Assembly: GCF_003716875.1 (NCBI RefSeq)
Contig: NZ_CP033078.1
Span: 806,001 to 870,000 of the forward strand
Origin: Vibrio zhugei
Lineage (GTDB): Bacteria; Pseudomonadota; Gammaproteobacteria; Enterobacterales; Vibrionaceae
Length of the DNA: 64,000 nt
Reading direction: 5' to 3'
How positions within the stretch are numbered: the stretch's first letter is position 1; each line of letters begins with the position of its first letter. The position numbers and the translations under genes were made by a program. Positions 1 through 10,406 of the stretch are shown here, in pieces. Below the pieces are notes generated by a model. The model was not told where the DNA came from and ran no database searches. It worked only from the letters and a program-made list of their open reading frames with translations.

Positions 1-15
1 CAACGGAATAGAGCA

Positions 16-354
16 TTATTCGTTCACAATATTCGAACATGATTTTCCTTTGATGAACTGCAACTCTGACTCGATAAATGTCAAATTATGCTTAAGGGTG
101 ATCTCCAGCACTTGCTTGACCCAAGGAGCTAGCGCGGGGTTGATACGGTAGTAAACCCATTTACCACGTCGCTCATCCAGAACAAGCCCGTGCTTTCGTA
201 GTTCGGCAAGATGCCGAGAGACTTTGGGTTGACTGAGATTCAGAGCTTCCATGAGATCACAGACACACAACTCTCCCTGTTTCTGCATTAAAAGCAGAGA
301 CTTAAGCCGAGTTTCTTCAGAAAGTGCTTTGTAAAGAAGGATTGGATCAAACAT
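16..354 (-). CDS. arsR: ArsR-family metalloid-sensing repressor
   Basis: A 112-residue winged-helix repressor of the ArsR/SmtB family. The ELCVCDL motif at residues 28-34 has Cys30 and Cys32, the thiol pair that binds As(III)/Sb(III) in classical ArsR proteins. A further Cys lies near the C-terminus. The recognition helix region reads LSQPKVSRHLAELRKHGLV. The gene is transcribed leftward, so any resistance genes it controls lie beyond the window edge. An AT-rich inverted repeat lies just upstream and could be its operator. The family call is firm; arsenic as the inducer is inferred from the CxC motif. Confidence 0.9.
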   Translation of the reverse strand: MFDPILLYKALSEETRLKSLLLMQKQGELCVCDLMEALNLSQPKVSRHLAELRKHGLVLDERRGKWVYYRINPALAPWVKQVLEITLKHNLTFIESELQFIKGKSCSNIVNE

Positions 355-378
355 AGGAACTATTCAATATTATAAAAC

Positions 379-413
379 ATATGAAATATCATATATCTTG
401 TTTTTCATATATG
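379..413. promoter_or_regulatory. Inverted repeat upstream of arsR, candidate ArsR operator
   Basis: ATATGAAA at 380-387 is mirrored by TTTCATAT at 403-410, within a very AT-rich stretch 25-60 bp upstream of the arsR start. ArsR proteins repress their own operon by binding dyads in this position. The operator role is inferred from position and symmetry. Confidence 0.5.
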
Positions 414-536
414 TCAATTTTCCAATTAAACAGTGCTTCTGAGAGATCAGTTAGATTAGGAAAAGTAAGTCGATATCTATAAGAAATTGGCGTCTTAATA
501 TTGAGACTAAATTGGAATGGGGCATTTTCGATTTAG

Positions 537-569
537 AAATGGCAGTGTCCCATCGGAGCACTGCCATTT
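537..569. terminator. Hairpin between arsR and the RloC-like gene
   Basis: An 11-bp perfect stem (AAATGGCAGTG with CACTGCCATTT) encloses an 11-base loop. It lies about 80 bp past the stop of the leftward RloC-like gene and upstream of arsR. The T-tract is short on both strands, so termination is plausible but may be weak. The rest of 355-647 shows no gene. Confidence 0.55.
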
Positions 570-647
570 TAGTATGAAACTCTAATACAGTATGGACCTG
601 TATTACTCTGTTACACTGGTGATGTGATCATTCGATAGTTTTGAATA

Positions 648-3209
648 TTATGCGGAGCGTTTAACGTATTCCTCACGCCAGTTTTTCAATGAAGTCATGT
701 CGGCCAACAGATCGTCTGGCTTCGGCAGTTCTACTGGTGATTCTGTCGGCTGCGAGTGTTCAAACCCCGAGTATTTAGTCATGAGAGAATCAAGGAAATT
801 GCAATCCGCATCCTTCAATTTAGCCAGCTCCTTGAGCTTCAAGGTATGGACCGGTCGTTGAAATCTTTGAACGACTCCGCACATCAGATCATTTTCAATG
901 GAGCGCTCCACTAATGTCCTGAAGTCGCTGCAAATTGATTTCAGCAAGATTTCGGCATACTCAAACTCACCGTTTTCGCTTGCCTTCTTTGCATCCTGAT
1001 ACCGTTGATTCATGAGTGTGTTCAGAGTGGTTTTGATGTCGCTCTGTGAAAGCGGAATGGGAGCTGGCTCTCCTGTTCCCCAGTCCGCAGAGCGTATACT
1101 CACCACATCGTACTTGATGATCTTTTTTTCGGCAAAATGCCGGACCGTTCCCAACAAGGACAGACGGTGAGTAAAGACAATGACCTGCTTGTCCTGAGAC
1201 AACTCGATCAATCTTTGAACCACAGCCTCTTCATAGCTTTGGTCTAGCGAGGATATTGGATCGTCGAAGATAAACGGGGCTTGGTTACTCTTACTTGTTA
1301 CGTCGGCCAAAAATGCTGCAATCGAAACGATCCTATTTTCTCCCTCGCTAAGCACATCGGCGAGCCCATTCTGAGAGGCCCCTCGAAGTTGGAGCTTATG
1401 AAGGACGCGGCCTTTGGAAACTTTTGATTTCACCAGTTCGACTTTCACCTGAGATGCTCCTAGGGCCTTGAGCTCCGCATTGAACCTTTGCAAGAACGCA
1501 TCCGTGATCAAGGCTTCTGCCAGATCTCCTTTCTTTTGGGATAGGGCTTTGGTGTTGGTTGACTTCTTGGCCTCCTGAATCTGATTCAGGAGCTTCAATC
1601 GAGAGACTTCTTCATCAATGGCGGTGCGGTGTTCCGACAACCACTTTCTGGCTTGTAAGTTGTTTAGCTTCTTCTTGATATCCTCACGATTGTCGCTTTT
1701 CGCATCTTCGTCATATTTTGCTGCGAGTTCACCTATGCTTTTCGACTGGGCGTTGGCTTCTTCGAGCCATTTAGGTGAGAGTAGTGGGTAGGGAATGGCT
1801 TCTTCGGTACCGATCTCAAGGAGCAGGTCTTTTCTGGCCTGCAATTGAGCAAAGAAATCCGTCACTTGGATAGCAACTTCATCTTGTGGGATGCCAGCCG
1901 CATCGATACGTGTTTTCAGCGCTTCCGATGTCGGTAGCGCTTCGATAGTTTGGCTAGCGGTCTCGTATTCCTTGGCCGCATCGAATGCGGCTTTCTGTAT
2001 TTCGCCCTTCACGAAATTTTCAAAGGAGACCAACCGATCCTTGGCCTCCTGGGTCAAGGTCTGATGACACAGGACACAACGAGAACCATCAGTAATATTC
2101 GGATATTCGGCTTCTTTGTAGGCAGCCGATACGGAATAGTTCCGGGCAGCTTCCCAAAGTTCTTTCCATATATCAGACCCGATACCTTCCAGCTCACTGC
2201 CGGAGAACACCTTTTCCGCCGCCGTATCTGCTGCTGCCTTTTTGAGAATAGACTTCTTCTTGGCTGCAATGATCAACTGGCAATTCTCTCCCGATAATTG
2301 CTTCAGATACTTTTGGGCATCCTGGACCAGAGTGTCAATATGCTGTTTCTGCTTTCGCAACTGCTTCGCCTTTTCGGCTGGATCCTGTTCAGCAAGGCGC
2401 TGCTGCAGTGTTTGCATCTCGGTTTCGTCGGCGCTGCCAAATACGCAGTGCCTGTCGATATCCTGGATGGAGGTCTTAGCGTTAATGGCACCGTACCAGA
2501 TACCGCCTGTGGTTACCTTATTGTCAGTCGGAATGTTCGGCTTTTTGGACTGGTGTCTGTTGGCCTCGGAGTCTAAGACAGATGCGACCTTTTCACACGT
2601 GAGGATGAGCGAACTGAAAAACGATAGAACCGGCGGCTCATAGCTTACCTCATCTTCGCTGCTGACAAAGACTTTACCAAATGAGGTATCAAAAATATCA
2701 ACGCTATTTAGGTCATCGCAGGTACCTTGACCAGACCATGTATGAGTTTTCAGTACGCTATCCTGCTCAAACGAAATACAGGCTTTTTGTTCGATAGCAC
2801 CGGGCTTATAGACATTACGGTGGAGGATACCCGTCTCGCGGGCTCCGCATACATGTTTGAGAAGTCTAACGTAACCGGACTTGCCCGACCCGTTGTTGCC
2901 ATAAACAACCGTGATATTGCCCTTACCAAACTCAAGTGGCTTTTTCGGAGCAAGGGCGTTTACTCCTTCGACCTCACTGATTGAACATAAACGCAGAGAG
3001 CCTGTTACGCCCTGCGAGAACGCGGTAGCAGGAAAGGAACAGATCGTTTGGGGCAGCTTACCGTCAGCTTCCTGCTGACATAGGGTTACGAGCTCAGAAA
3101 CGTCTTTGTCGGTAAGTTCAGACTGCTGGAGTAGCCGAGTAGCGGCAACCTGGAGCCTCTGAGGCCGTTCTGAAAACCATTTTGACAATTGATCAATTAT
3201 CTTTGACAT
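648..3209 (-). CDS. RloC-like zinc-hook ATPase with C-terminal HEPN/anticodon-nuclease-type motifs
   Basis: A solitary 853-residue protein. It has a Walker A motif GNNGSGKS (104-111), coiled coil from about 260 to 560 interrupted by a zinc-hook CVLC (378-381), an ABC signature LSEGE (620-624), Walker B FIFDDPISSLD (646-656) and an H-loop His (681). The C-terminal domain carries Arg764-x3-Glu768 and a later His818, the triad layout of PrrC/RloC anticodon nucleases, which belong to the HEPN superfamily. Those enzymes cleave tRNA after phage attack or DNA damage. No restriction-modification genes sit next to it, which is usual for RloC and unlike PrrC. The ATPase and hook are clear; nuclease activity and phage defence are inferred. 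An alternative is another SMC-like AAA_13 ATPase. Confidence 0.75.
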   Translation of the reverse strand: MSKIIDQLSKWFSERPQRLQVAATRLLQQSELTDKDVSELVTLCQQEADGKLPQTICSFPATAFSQGVTGSLRLCSISEVEGVNALAPKKPLEFGKGNITVVYGNNGSGKSGYVRLLKHVCGARETGILHRNVYKPGAIEQKACISFEQDSVLKTHTWSGQGTCDDLNSVDIFDTSFGKVFVSSEDEVSYEPPVLSFFSSLILTCEKVASVLDSEANRHQSKKPNIPTDNKVTTGGIWYGAINAKTSIQDIDRHCVFGSADETEMQTLQQRLAEQDPAEKAKQLRKQKQHIDTLVQDAQKYLKQLSGENCQLIIAAKKKSILKKAAADTAAEKVFSGSELEGIGSDIWKELWEAARNYSVSAAYKEAEYPNITDGSRCVLCHQTLTQEAKDRLVSFENFVKGEIQKAAFDAAKEYETASQTIEALPTSEALKTRIDAAGIPQDEVAIQVTDFFAQLQARKDLLLEIGTEEAIPYPLLSPKWLEEANAQSKSIGELAAKYDEDAKSDNREDIKKKLNNLQARKWLSEHRTAIDEEVSRLKLLNQIQEAKKSTNTKALSQKKGDLAEALITDAFLQRFNAELKALGASQVKVELVKSKVSKGRVLHKLQLRGASQNGLADVLSEGENRIVSIAAFLADVTSKSNQAPFIFDDPISSLDQSYEEAVVQRLIELSQDKQVIVFTHRLSLLGTVRHFAEKKIIKYDVVSIRSADWGTGEPAPIPLSQSDIKTTLNTLMNQRYQDAKKASENGEFEYAEILLKSICSDFRTLVERSIENDLMCGVVQRFQRPVHTLKLKELAKLKDADCNFLDSLMTKYSGFEHSQPTESPVELPKPDDLLADMTSLKNWREEYVKRSA

Positions 3210-4401
3210 ATGACAGCCCTTTCCTTTAGGTACGTTTTTTTATCTCGATCATCGAACATTTTATGCATTTGCATTCATTTTATTGGACCAGTGAACGCAC
3301 GTTTAACCATCTGTATATAAAGAACTTATCGGTATTCTGCCAAATACACTATCTAGGAAAACGCATATGAGTATTTTCCAAACCTATTATCTAATCGTTG
3401 CGGCATATACCTTGCTGATTCTAAATGACTTTAAGCTATGCATATTGGGATATCACGCACGGATATTGCTCTCAACGTCATCAAAATCTAGCGTTTTAAG
3501 ATATGACTGCATACCTATCCAGATTCGGACTAACAAGACGAAGCACTAAAAGAGGGGGGAGGGGGGACTACATATATGAGGTTTTGTAAGGCAACTCGTT
3601 CGTAAACTCCCAAATGAACAAATGAATGCTAGGCTATAGGGCGAAAGTGTGTTTGCGAGGGAGCATTACATTTTGGAGACGATATGAATTAGAAAGATTA
3701 CCAACAACCGGTAAGGTCGTTTAGATACAGAGAAATGGATAAATTAGAAGATGGGGCCCAGAACAGCTCTATTGAGAGTTTTCAATGGTAAGTTAGAGAT
3801 GCCGCTGCCATCTCAATGTCACCTTTGTTCCCTACGAACTGACTGTGACCAAGTGCTGCGCGGACCCACATACAAAGTATGCCTCATATTTAAAGACCAA
3901 GGGGCGTATGCTTGGTCTAGAGTAATGATAGATAGTATTGAGTACATGGGCAACCATTAAAGTCTCTGTCTGAGCTCTTTGGATTATGAAGCATTTTAGC
4001 CTTCTTTTTCTGCGGTAGTTTATTGCTCAACATCATAAAAATAGGCGTACTGAAAGTTTGAAAGTACGTACTGAAAGTATGAATTAACCCTTTTTTCAAG
4101 TACTCATGATTTTCATAAATAATTGATTTTAAATAATAAATGTAAACATTGATGGTTCTCAAATAAAGTGGGTTTAGTATGACAAAAAATGACCCCAAAA
4201 ATAGAGCCAATGTATTGATTATTATAATAAAAATATCATTCCTTCTATTGTTGTATTCATACTTTCAAGAAATGCGTAGTGAATGTGTTTTTTTAATCCT
4301 ACATATTGATTTTAATGAAATTTCCTCAATAAAACTTACTGCTTTTTTCATTTTTCTCGAAAGTTTTAAGTTTTTAAGCTATAAAACTCTATAGTTTAAC
4401 T
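3210..4401. other. Gene-poor AT-rich stretch between the RloC-like gene and abiEi
   Basis: About 1.2 kb with no convincing gene. Three short plus-strand reading frames occur (3367-3549, 3751-3960, 4179-4394), but none has a good ribosome binding site or a recognisable family. The 3751-3960 frame has a CHLC...C pattern and is the least random. A run of two G6 tracts separated by one A lies at 3554-3566. This may be decayed island DNA. Confidence 0.4.
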
Positions 4402-4422
4402 TTTTTCATGAATCATGAAAAA
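4402..4422. promoter_or_regulatory. Perfect palindrome upstream of abiEi, candidate autoregulatory operator
   Basis: TTTTTCATG (4402-4410) and CATGAAAAA (4414-4422) are exact inverted repeats around a 3-base centre. AbiEi antitoxins repress their own operon by binding inverted repeats in the promoter. The ATG at 4408 is inside the palindrome, which favours the next in-frame ATG at 4444 as the real start. Confidence 0.5.
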
Positions 4423-4443
4423 TGCGTGAGGCGTGTATTTACG

Positions 4444-5061
4444 ATGAAACAACTCTATAACGAACCCAATCTTATTGGCTTACCGTCAGAATTCGACGCT
4501 GTCTATACGGATGGAAAAATGGGTGGTAGGCCGCAGCTAAAAATGACAGTTAATGGTCAGCCGATAAGGTTTAATATTTTCCATGCTCATATACATCGTA
4601 AAGAAAGTATTGAAAGCTATTTGAAACGACGACCAAAAGCAAACGACATACTTTTCTGTAATCACCTCAGCGATTATCTTAGGCAGTTATGCCATGACTC
4701 AAACATCAACTATGCCGATGACTCTGGAAACGTCAGAGTGATGACTGGTGACTTATGCATATTCATTGGTAATAGACCTCCGATAAAACAAAATAAATCT
4801 CACCAGTTTATGACTATCGGTATCATGAAGTGCTTATTTGCTCTTTTCGCTGAAAAGGACCTTATCAATGAGACCTACGCGAATATTGCATCTAAAGCTG
4901 ACATTTCGGTTGGTATGGTTACAAAGGCAATGAAGTACCTTATTGAAAACAACCATATAGTAAAGAATAAACGCCAAAGAAGGTTTTTACATGAGCCTGA
5001 GTTGCGTTATGAATGGTTGAAAAATTATGGTCACATTTTAGCTCGCTATCATCAGGTGTAG
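4444..5061 (+). pseudogene. AbiEi-family (type IV) antitoxin, N-terminal part, cut by IS3 copy 1
   Basis: This is the 5' part of an antitoxin/transcriptional regulator of the AbiEi_2 type. It has an N-terminal half with the DDSGNVRV-like motif, then a winged helix (ANIASKADISVGMVTKAMKYLIENN). The stop codon is supplied by the IS end that begins at 5057. If both IS copies and one copy of each 3-bp target duplication are removed, the frame continues from 5056 into 6318-6350 and then 7612-7919. This gives one intact protein of 317 residues from ATG 4444, or 329 from ATG 4408. ATG 4444 is preferred because it follows a GAGG motif and lies beyond the palindrome. Family recognition is from recalled motifs; the interruption is seen directly. 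Confidence 0.75.
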
Positions 5062-5064
5062 TGG

Positions 5065-6284
<1,220 letters not shown>

Positions 6285-6358
6285 CTAAGTGACCAAATTC
6301 ACTATGCCACTACAAGGTGACGACTTATCCTCCTGTTGACAATTGGGAAGTGTAGTGG

Positions 6359-7578
<1,220 letters not shown>

Positions 7579-7611
7579 CTAAGTGACCAAATTCACTATG
7601 CCACTACAAAG

Positions 7612-7919
7612 ATATCTTATTGCAGCCAGGAGATGTTTGGGGTGGAGAAGTGGCCGCGACTCAGCTTACAAAATATAACCACCCTCACGAGATACTATTG
7701 TTTAGCCGACATCAACCGGTCAAGTACTCTATCGGACATAAAGAGTTACCACCTCTTAAAGTAATAAAGCCATTTTGGGGCGAGTCTTTAAAAATTGGTC
7801 AACCTGCGTTGGCATTACTAACTATTGCTGAGTTGCTACTATCTAAGGATGCGCGCAATAGAGAAGTGGCTTATCTTATCAATGATAAATACGGAGAATT
7901 CAACACATTACCTTTATGA
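7612..7919 (+). pseudogene. AbiEi-family antitoxin, C-terminal part, downstream of IS3 copy 2
   Basis: About 100 codons continue the frame of the N-terminal fragment once the IS copies are removed; 33 bp of the gene lie between the IS copies at 6318-6350. The motifs GGEVAATQLT and the late LTIAELLLSKDARNREVA match the C-terminal half of AbiEi_2 antitoxins, in which GGEAAA and ADLL...RN.E segments are conserved. The stop TGA (7917-7919) overlaps an ATG at 7916, the coupling expected for an antitoxin-toxin pair. It is probably not expressed as a separate protein because it lacks a good start. Confidence 0.7.
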
Positions 7920-8017
7920 ACTTTGTTATGTTAGGAAGTTCAAAACTGACTTTCATAAACATAGGAATAGCAAAAATAGAATCATACTGGCAAATTGGTG
8001 GATGGGAGGTTTTATGA
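7916..8017 (+). pseudogene. Possible remnant of the AbiE toxin gene
   Basis: A 33-codon frame starts in an ATGA overlap with the antitoxin stop. It ends in a second ATGA overlap with the next small gene (ATG 8014). It begins MNFVMLG, which resembles the start I recall for nucleotidyltransferase toxins in this position, then loses any resemblance. The simplest reading is an in-frame internal deletion of the toxin. Coupling at both ends is seen directly; the identity is an inference. Confidence 0.4.
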
Positions 8018-8166
8018 CCGAGAAACAACGCAGAGCTATCTTGTACCGTGCCGCTCGTAACCGACGAAACGGTTTGCATCTTAAAAGTGATGAGCACCTT
8101 GAGCGTAGTGTTAAGGAATCACGGCAGTGGCGAGAATCCATTGAATTGAAATCATCTAGAACCTAA
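8014..8166 (+). CDS. Small basic hypothetical protein (50 aa)
   Basis: A short Arg/Lys-rich protein with no recognised family (starts MTEKQRRAILYRAARNRR). It has a strong GGGAGG ribosome binding site 5-10 bases before the ATG at 8014. The start overlaps the stop of the preceding 33-codon frame as ATGA, so it was probably the last gene of the abiE-like operon. The upstream in-frame extension back to 7825 overlaps abiEi in another frame and is not real. Confidence 0.55.
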   Translation: MTEKQRRAILYRAARNRRNGLHLKSDEHLERSVKESRQWRESIELKSSRT

Positions 8167-8223
8167 ACCAAATAAATTTAAGCGCTACTGATTAATCTTA
8201 CACTATAAGCAGGGATAAAATGC

Positions 8224-8445
8224 ATGACTGACCCATACTTAAACTTATTGCCGACATTAGAAGAATTCGAACTGCCAGACGTTCCCTGGAAAGTTGTTGA
8301 CCCATCATCGTTACCGAAAGCTACTCTTTCGGCATTCGATTCATTTATGAGCGGATCTAGCGTCCCTCATAGGGTATTCGTTTATAGCCATGACTACTCG
8401 CGTTTTTGCATGCTAGTTCGCCGTGGGGATATAACGTTATCTTAG
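8224..8445 (+). CDS. Small hypothetical protein (73 aa)
   Basis: A 73-residue protein of unknown function, preceded by an AGGG ribosome binding site (GCAGGGATAAAATGC). The composition is protein-like, with a C-terminal FVYSHDYSRFCMLVRRGDI segment suggesting a beta-rich fold. There is no signal peptide or membrane segment. It stands alone between the abiE remnant and a convergent recombinase gene. Confidence 0.5.
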   Translation: MTDPYLNLLPTLEEFELPDVPWKVVDPSSLPKATLSAFDSFMSGSSVPHRVFVYSHDYSRFCMLVRRGDITLS

Positions 8446-8578
8446 GGTTCGAGTTAATTCATGCGGTGTCTAGCAGCTTATGTATATACCATCATCGGTT
8501 GGGCCGAACCAGCCTGAATCAAAGATGGGCAAAAACGTGTTTAGTGAAAATTAAGGGACGTCAGACAAACTAGGCTTG

Positions 8579-9232
8579 CTATGAGAACATGTCCACCTGA
8601 AACTCAGCTTTCTTGTTATGCAACCCCCTAGCTTCCAACCAAGAGTAAAATCTACTTCTAGAAATCGATACACCACGTTCGTTTAGTTGCTTAAGAATTT
8701 CAGCTTTGGTGGTCTTGGTGTCGAGAAGGTTCAATATAAACGCTGTATGCTCATCAAGCCTCGATTTCACCTTCTGTCCCCTCTGACGGCCAGATGATAG
8801 ACCTTTGGCCTTACGTTTAGCATGACCAGCTTTAGCTCGCTCAGAGCGCTTCTGGGCTTCTACAGCGCTGGCAAAAGACTGCCCAATAACTGTAAAAATG
8901 ATTTCAGCATTATCAACGTTCTCTGAGCTTATGATAGTGTCGTTGTATGCTAAATGTAGTTCACCGTATGAGGCTATTTGACCAATGGCACCTACTAGCT
9001 CCATAACTTTATGGCGACCCAACCGAGTGATATCCGATACAATGATACTTTGTTGAGAGGTGATGAGAGAAAATAACTTCCGCTCACTCAACTCTATCTT
9101 GGTGGCAGACACGTGCTCTTCTATCCAATCCGTTATTTGTATGCCACGTTTAGCAGCGTACGCCTTGATAGCTTCTCTTTGTGATTCGCCATCGGCTCTT
9201 TGTGAATCTGATACTCGAATGTAGCCAATCAT
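8579..9232 (-). CDS. Serine recombinase/resolvase-family protein
   Basis: A 217-residue small serine recombinase. The N-terminal catalytic domain starts IGYIRVSDSQ, with the nucleophilic Ser at residue 8 from the ATG at 9232, and has the conserved VSDITRLGR segment (Arg cluster). The C-terminal region holds a helix-turn-helix (KAEILKQLNERGVSISRSRFYSWL). The ATG at 9232 is preferred over the upstream TTG because GGGGACAGG lies just before it. The stop is 26 bp from the bcp stop side, and the gene reads in the same direction as bcp. It may serve resolution or inversion in the island; no res site was identified. Confidence 0.88.
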   Translation of the reverse strand: MIGYIRVSDSQRADGESQREAIKAYAAKRGIQITDWIEEHVSATKIELSERKLFSLITSQQSIIVSDITRLGRHKVMELVGAIGQIASYGELHLAYNDTIISSENVDNAEIIFTVIGQSFASAVEAQKRSERAKAGHAKRKAKGLSSGRQRGQKVKSRLDEHTAFILNLLDTKTTKAEILKQLNERGVSISRSRFYSWLEARGLHNKKAEFQVDMFS

Positions 9233-9270
9233 GCCTGTCCCCAAGTTAAGAGTTAATTACTCATGGAAGC

Positions 9271-9735
9271 TTATTTGCTGTTTAGGTAGTCTAATACGAC
9301 TTCATGGTGATCTTTGGTCTTGAACTTGTTAAATACATGCTCAAGGTTACCAGACTCATCAATCAGGAAGCTTGTTCGTACTACCCCCATATTTTCGCGG
9401 CCCATAAATTTCTTGAGTTGCCAAACATTGTACTTTTCACAAACAGTGTGCTCTTCATCGGCTAGCAAAGTGAAGTTAAGCTCTTGCTTGTTGATAAAGT
9501 TAGTTAATTTTTGCGGTGTGTCTGGGCTGACACCAAGAACAACTACATTGTGGGCATCTAACTCAGCTTTAGTATCTCGTAACCCTTTAGCCTGAACTGT
9601 GCAGCCGGGTGTTGAAGCGCGTGGGTAGAAATAGAGCAGTACCTTTTTTCCCTGAAAATCAGATAGCGTCACTGGGTTATTGTCTTGGTCATTTAGGGTA
9701 AAATCTGGTGCGATTTGTCCAGCTTCGATTGCCAT
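9271..9735 (-). CDS. bcp: Bcp-type peroxiredoxin (thiol peroxidase), complete copy
   Basis: Full-length, 154 residues, with the peroxidatic Cys45 in the TPGCT motif. The position that holds the resolving Cys in E. coli Bcp (Cys50) is Lys here. It reduces hydroperoxides using thioredoxin. A second, truncated bcp lies at 18025-18372, broken by the recombinase element. The two copies are about 65-70% alike and share a 19-bp near-identical stretch at the break point. This copy therefore either was brought in by the island or is a hybrid of an island-borne 5' part with the host 3' part. Either way the cell keeps one intact bcp. Confidence 0.93.
   Translation of the reverse strand: MAIEAGQIAPDFTLNDQDNNPVTLSDFQGKKVLLYFYPRASTPGCTVQAKGLRDTKAELDAHNVVVLGVSPDTPQKLTNFINKQELNFTLLADEEHTVCEKYNVWQLKKFMGRENMGVVRTSFLIDESGNLEHVFNKFKTKDHHEVVLDYLNSK
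9405..9423. repeat. Imperfect 19-bp direct repeat inside intact bcp, candidate att site
   Basis: TAAATTTCTTGAGTTGCCA matches 18036-18054 at 18 of 19 positions. The matching site is exactly where the truncated bcp stops resembling bcp. GInt-type elements are reported to be flanked by imperfect direct repeats. Caution: the repeat encodes conserved Bcp residues (WQLKKF), so homology alone could explain it. Confidence 0.5.
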
Positions 9736-9772
9736 TGGTTTTGTCCTTACTTTCTCAATTAATGGTATGTGG

Positions 9773-9791
9773 CGTAGCGTTATTCGCTACG
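9773..9791. other. Short hairpin upstream of bcp
   Basis: A perfect 7-bp stem CGTAGCG/CGCTACG with a 5-base loop, followed by GTCCTTTTT on the plus strand. It sits in the bcp upstream region. It could be a terminator for antisense transcripts or a protein-binding site. Confidence 0.35.
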
Positions 9792-9847
9792 TCCTTTTTA
9801 GTGCATTTTTATTACGTTAGAGTGTACGTTTTTATCGTTAATTTAGT

Positions 9848-9885
9848 GTCCTGTCTAGTGATTACACTAAACAGGACGTTTTTTT
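9848..9885 (+). terminator. Nested hairpin with T-tract between ginD and bcp
   Basis: An outer stem GTCCTGT/ACAGGAC encloses an inner stem TAGTG/CACTA, followed by GTTTTTTT on the plus strand. The T-tract faces rightward, whereas both neighbours (ginD and bcp) read leftward. As a terminator it would stop antisense transcription into the gin operon; on the minus strand it is a hairpin without a T-tract. Confidence 0.5.
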
Positions 9886-9902
9886 AGTTGCAGCGCTAAA
9901 CG

Positions 9903-10406
9903 CTACTTTGGTTTTCTAAATTGGGGTGCAATAACATTGTCTGAACGAGACGATACGATTTTATCCATCGCTTTTTCTCGCTGACTTTCATGTAACATCT
10001 CCATTAGTTCTTGAACGACCTTAATATGAGTGGCAGCTTGAGCGGCTAGCGCTTCCTTATGGCTTTGAGCTTCGTCGTAATATTCTTTTTTCTTCTTATT
10101 TGCCTGTGCTCGCTCACCTTTGAGTGCCTTTATTTCTTTTTGAAGCACTTCAATAGGGGAGTCAGAGGTTTCATCCTGAGCAACTTGTACTTCTAATGAT
10201 TTATTTTTTATCATTAAAACGACGTCGTTATGCCTTCTGAGTGCGCCAGCGGAAAGGCCCGCTTCTTTTTCAACATTGCTATTGTTGATTTTGAGCTTGC
10301 CCTTTCGTGCTTTATTACGCAGCTCTTTCGATGTCAACTTCGCTACATCACCATCCAACAGTCTTTCCAATGCTTTGATTAGCTTATTTTTGGTTATCTG
10401 TGACAT
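9903..10406 (-). CDS. ginD: GinD-like small DNA-binding/coiled-coil protein
   Basis: This 167-residue, highly charged protein has an N-terminal helical region including KAGLSAGALRRHNDV-like sequence (EAGLSAGALRRH), suggestive of a helix-turn-helix. A long coiled coil follows (about residues 80-145, EVLQKEIKALKGERAQANKKKKEYYDEA). Its ATG overlaps the ginC stop by one base, so it is translated with ginC. Position and size fit GinD, the small fourth protein of GInt islands, reported to be needed for integration and excision. Assignment rests on the three adjacent recombinases. Confidence 0.7.
   Translation of the reverse strand: MSQITKNKLIKALERLLDGDVAKLTSKELRNKARKGKLKINNSNVEKEAGLSAGALRRHNDVVLMIKNKSLEVQVAQDETSDSPIEVLQKEIKALKGERAQANKKKKEYYDEAQSHKEALAAQAATHIKVVQELMEMLHESQREKAMDKIVSSRSDNVIAPQFRKPK

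Noticed and set aside
2242..2643. Plus-strand frames opposite the RloC-like gene
   Set aside because: They are Cys/Phe-rich shadows of a long minus-strand gene with clear motifs.
3751..3960. 69-codon frame with a CxxC pattern
   Set aside because: No ribosome binding site and no recognised family; kept only as a remark in the region entry.
4179..4394. 71-codon hydrophobic frame
   Set aside because: Composition is what random AT-rich DNA gives; no good start signal.
8446..8578. Possible attachment or res site between the 73-aa gene and the serine recombinase
   Set aside because: No clear inverted or direct repeat could be read there.
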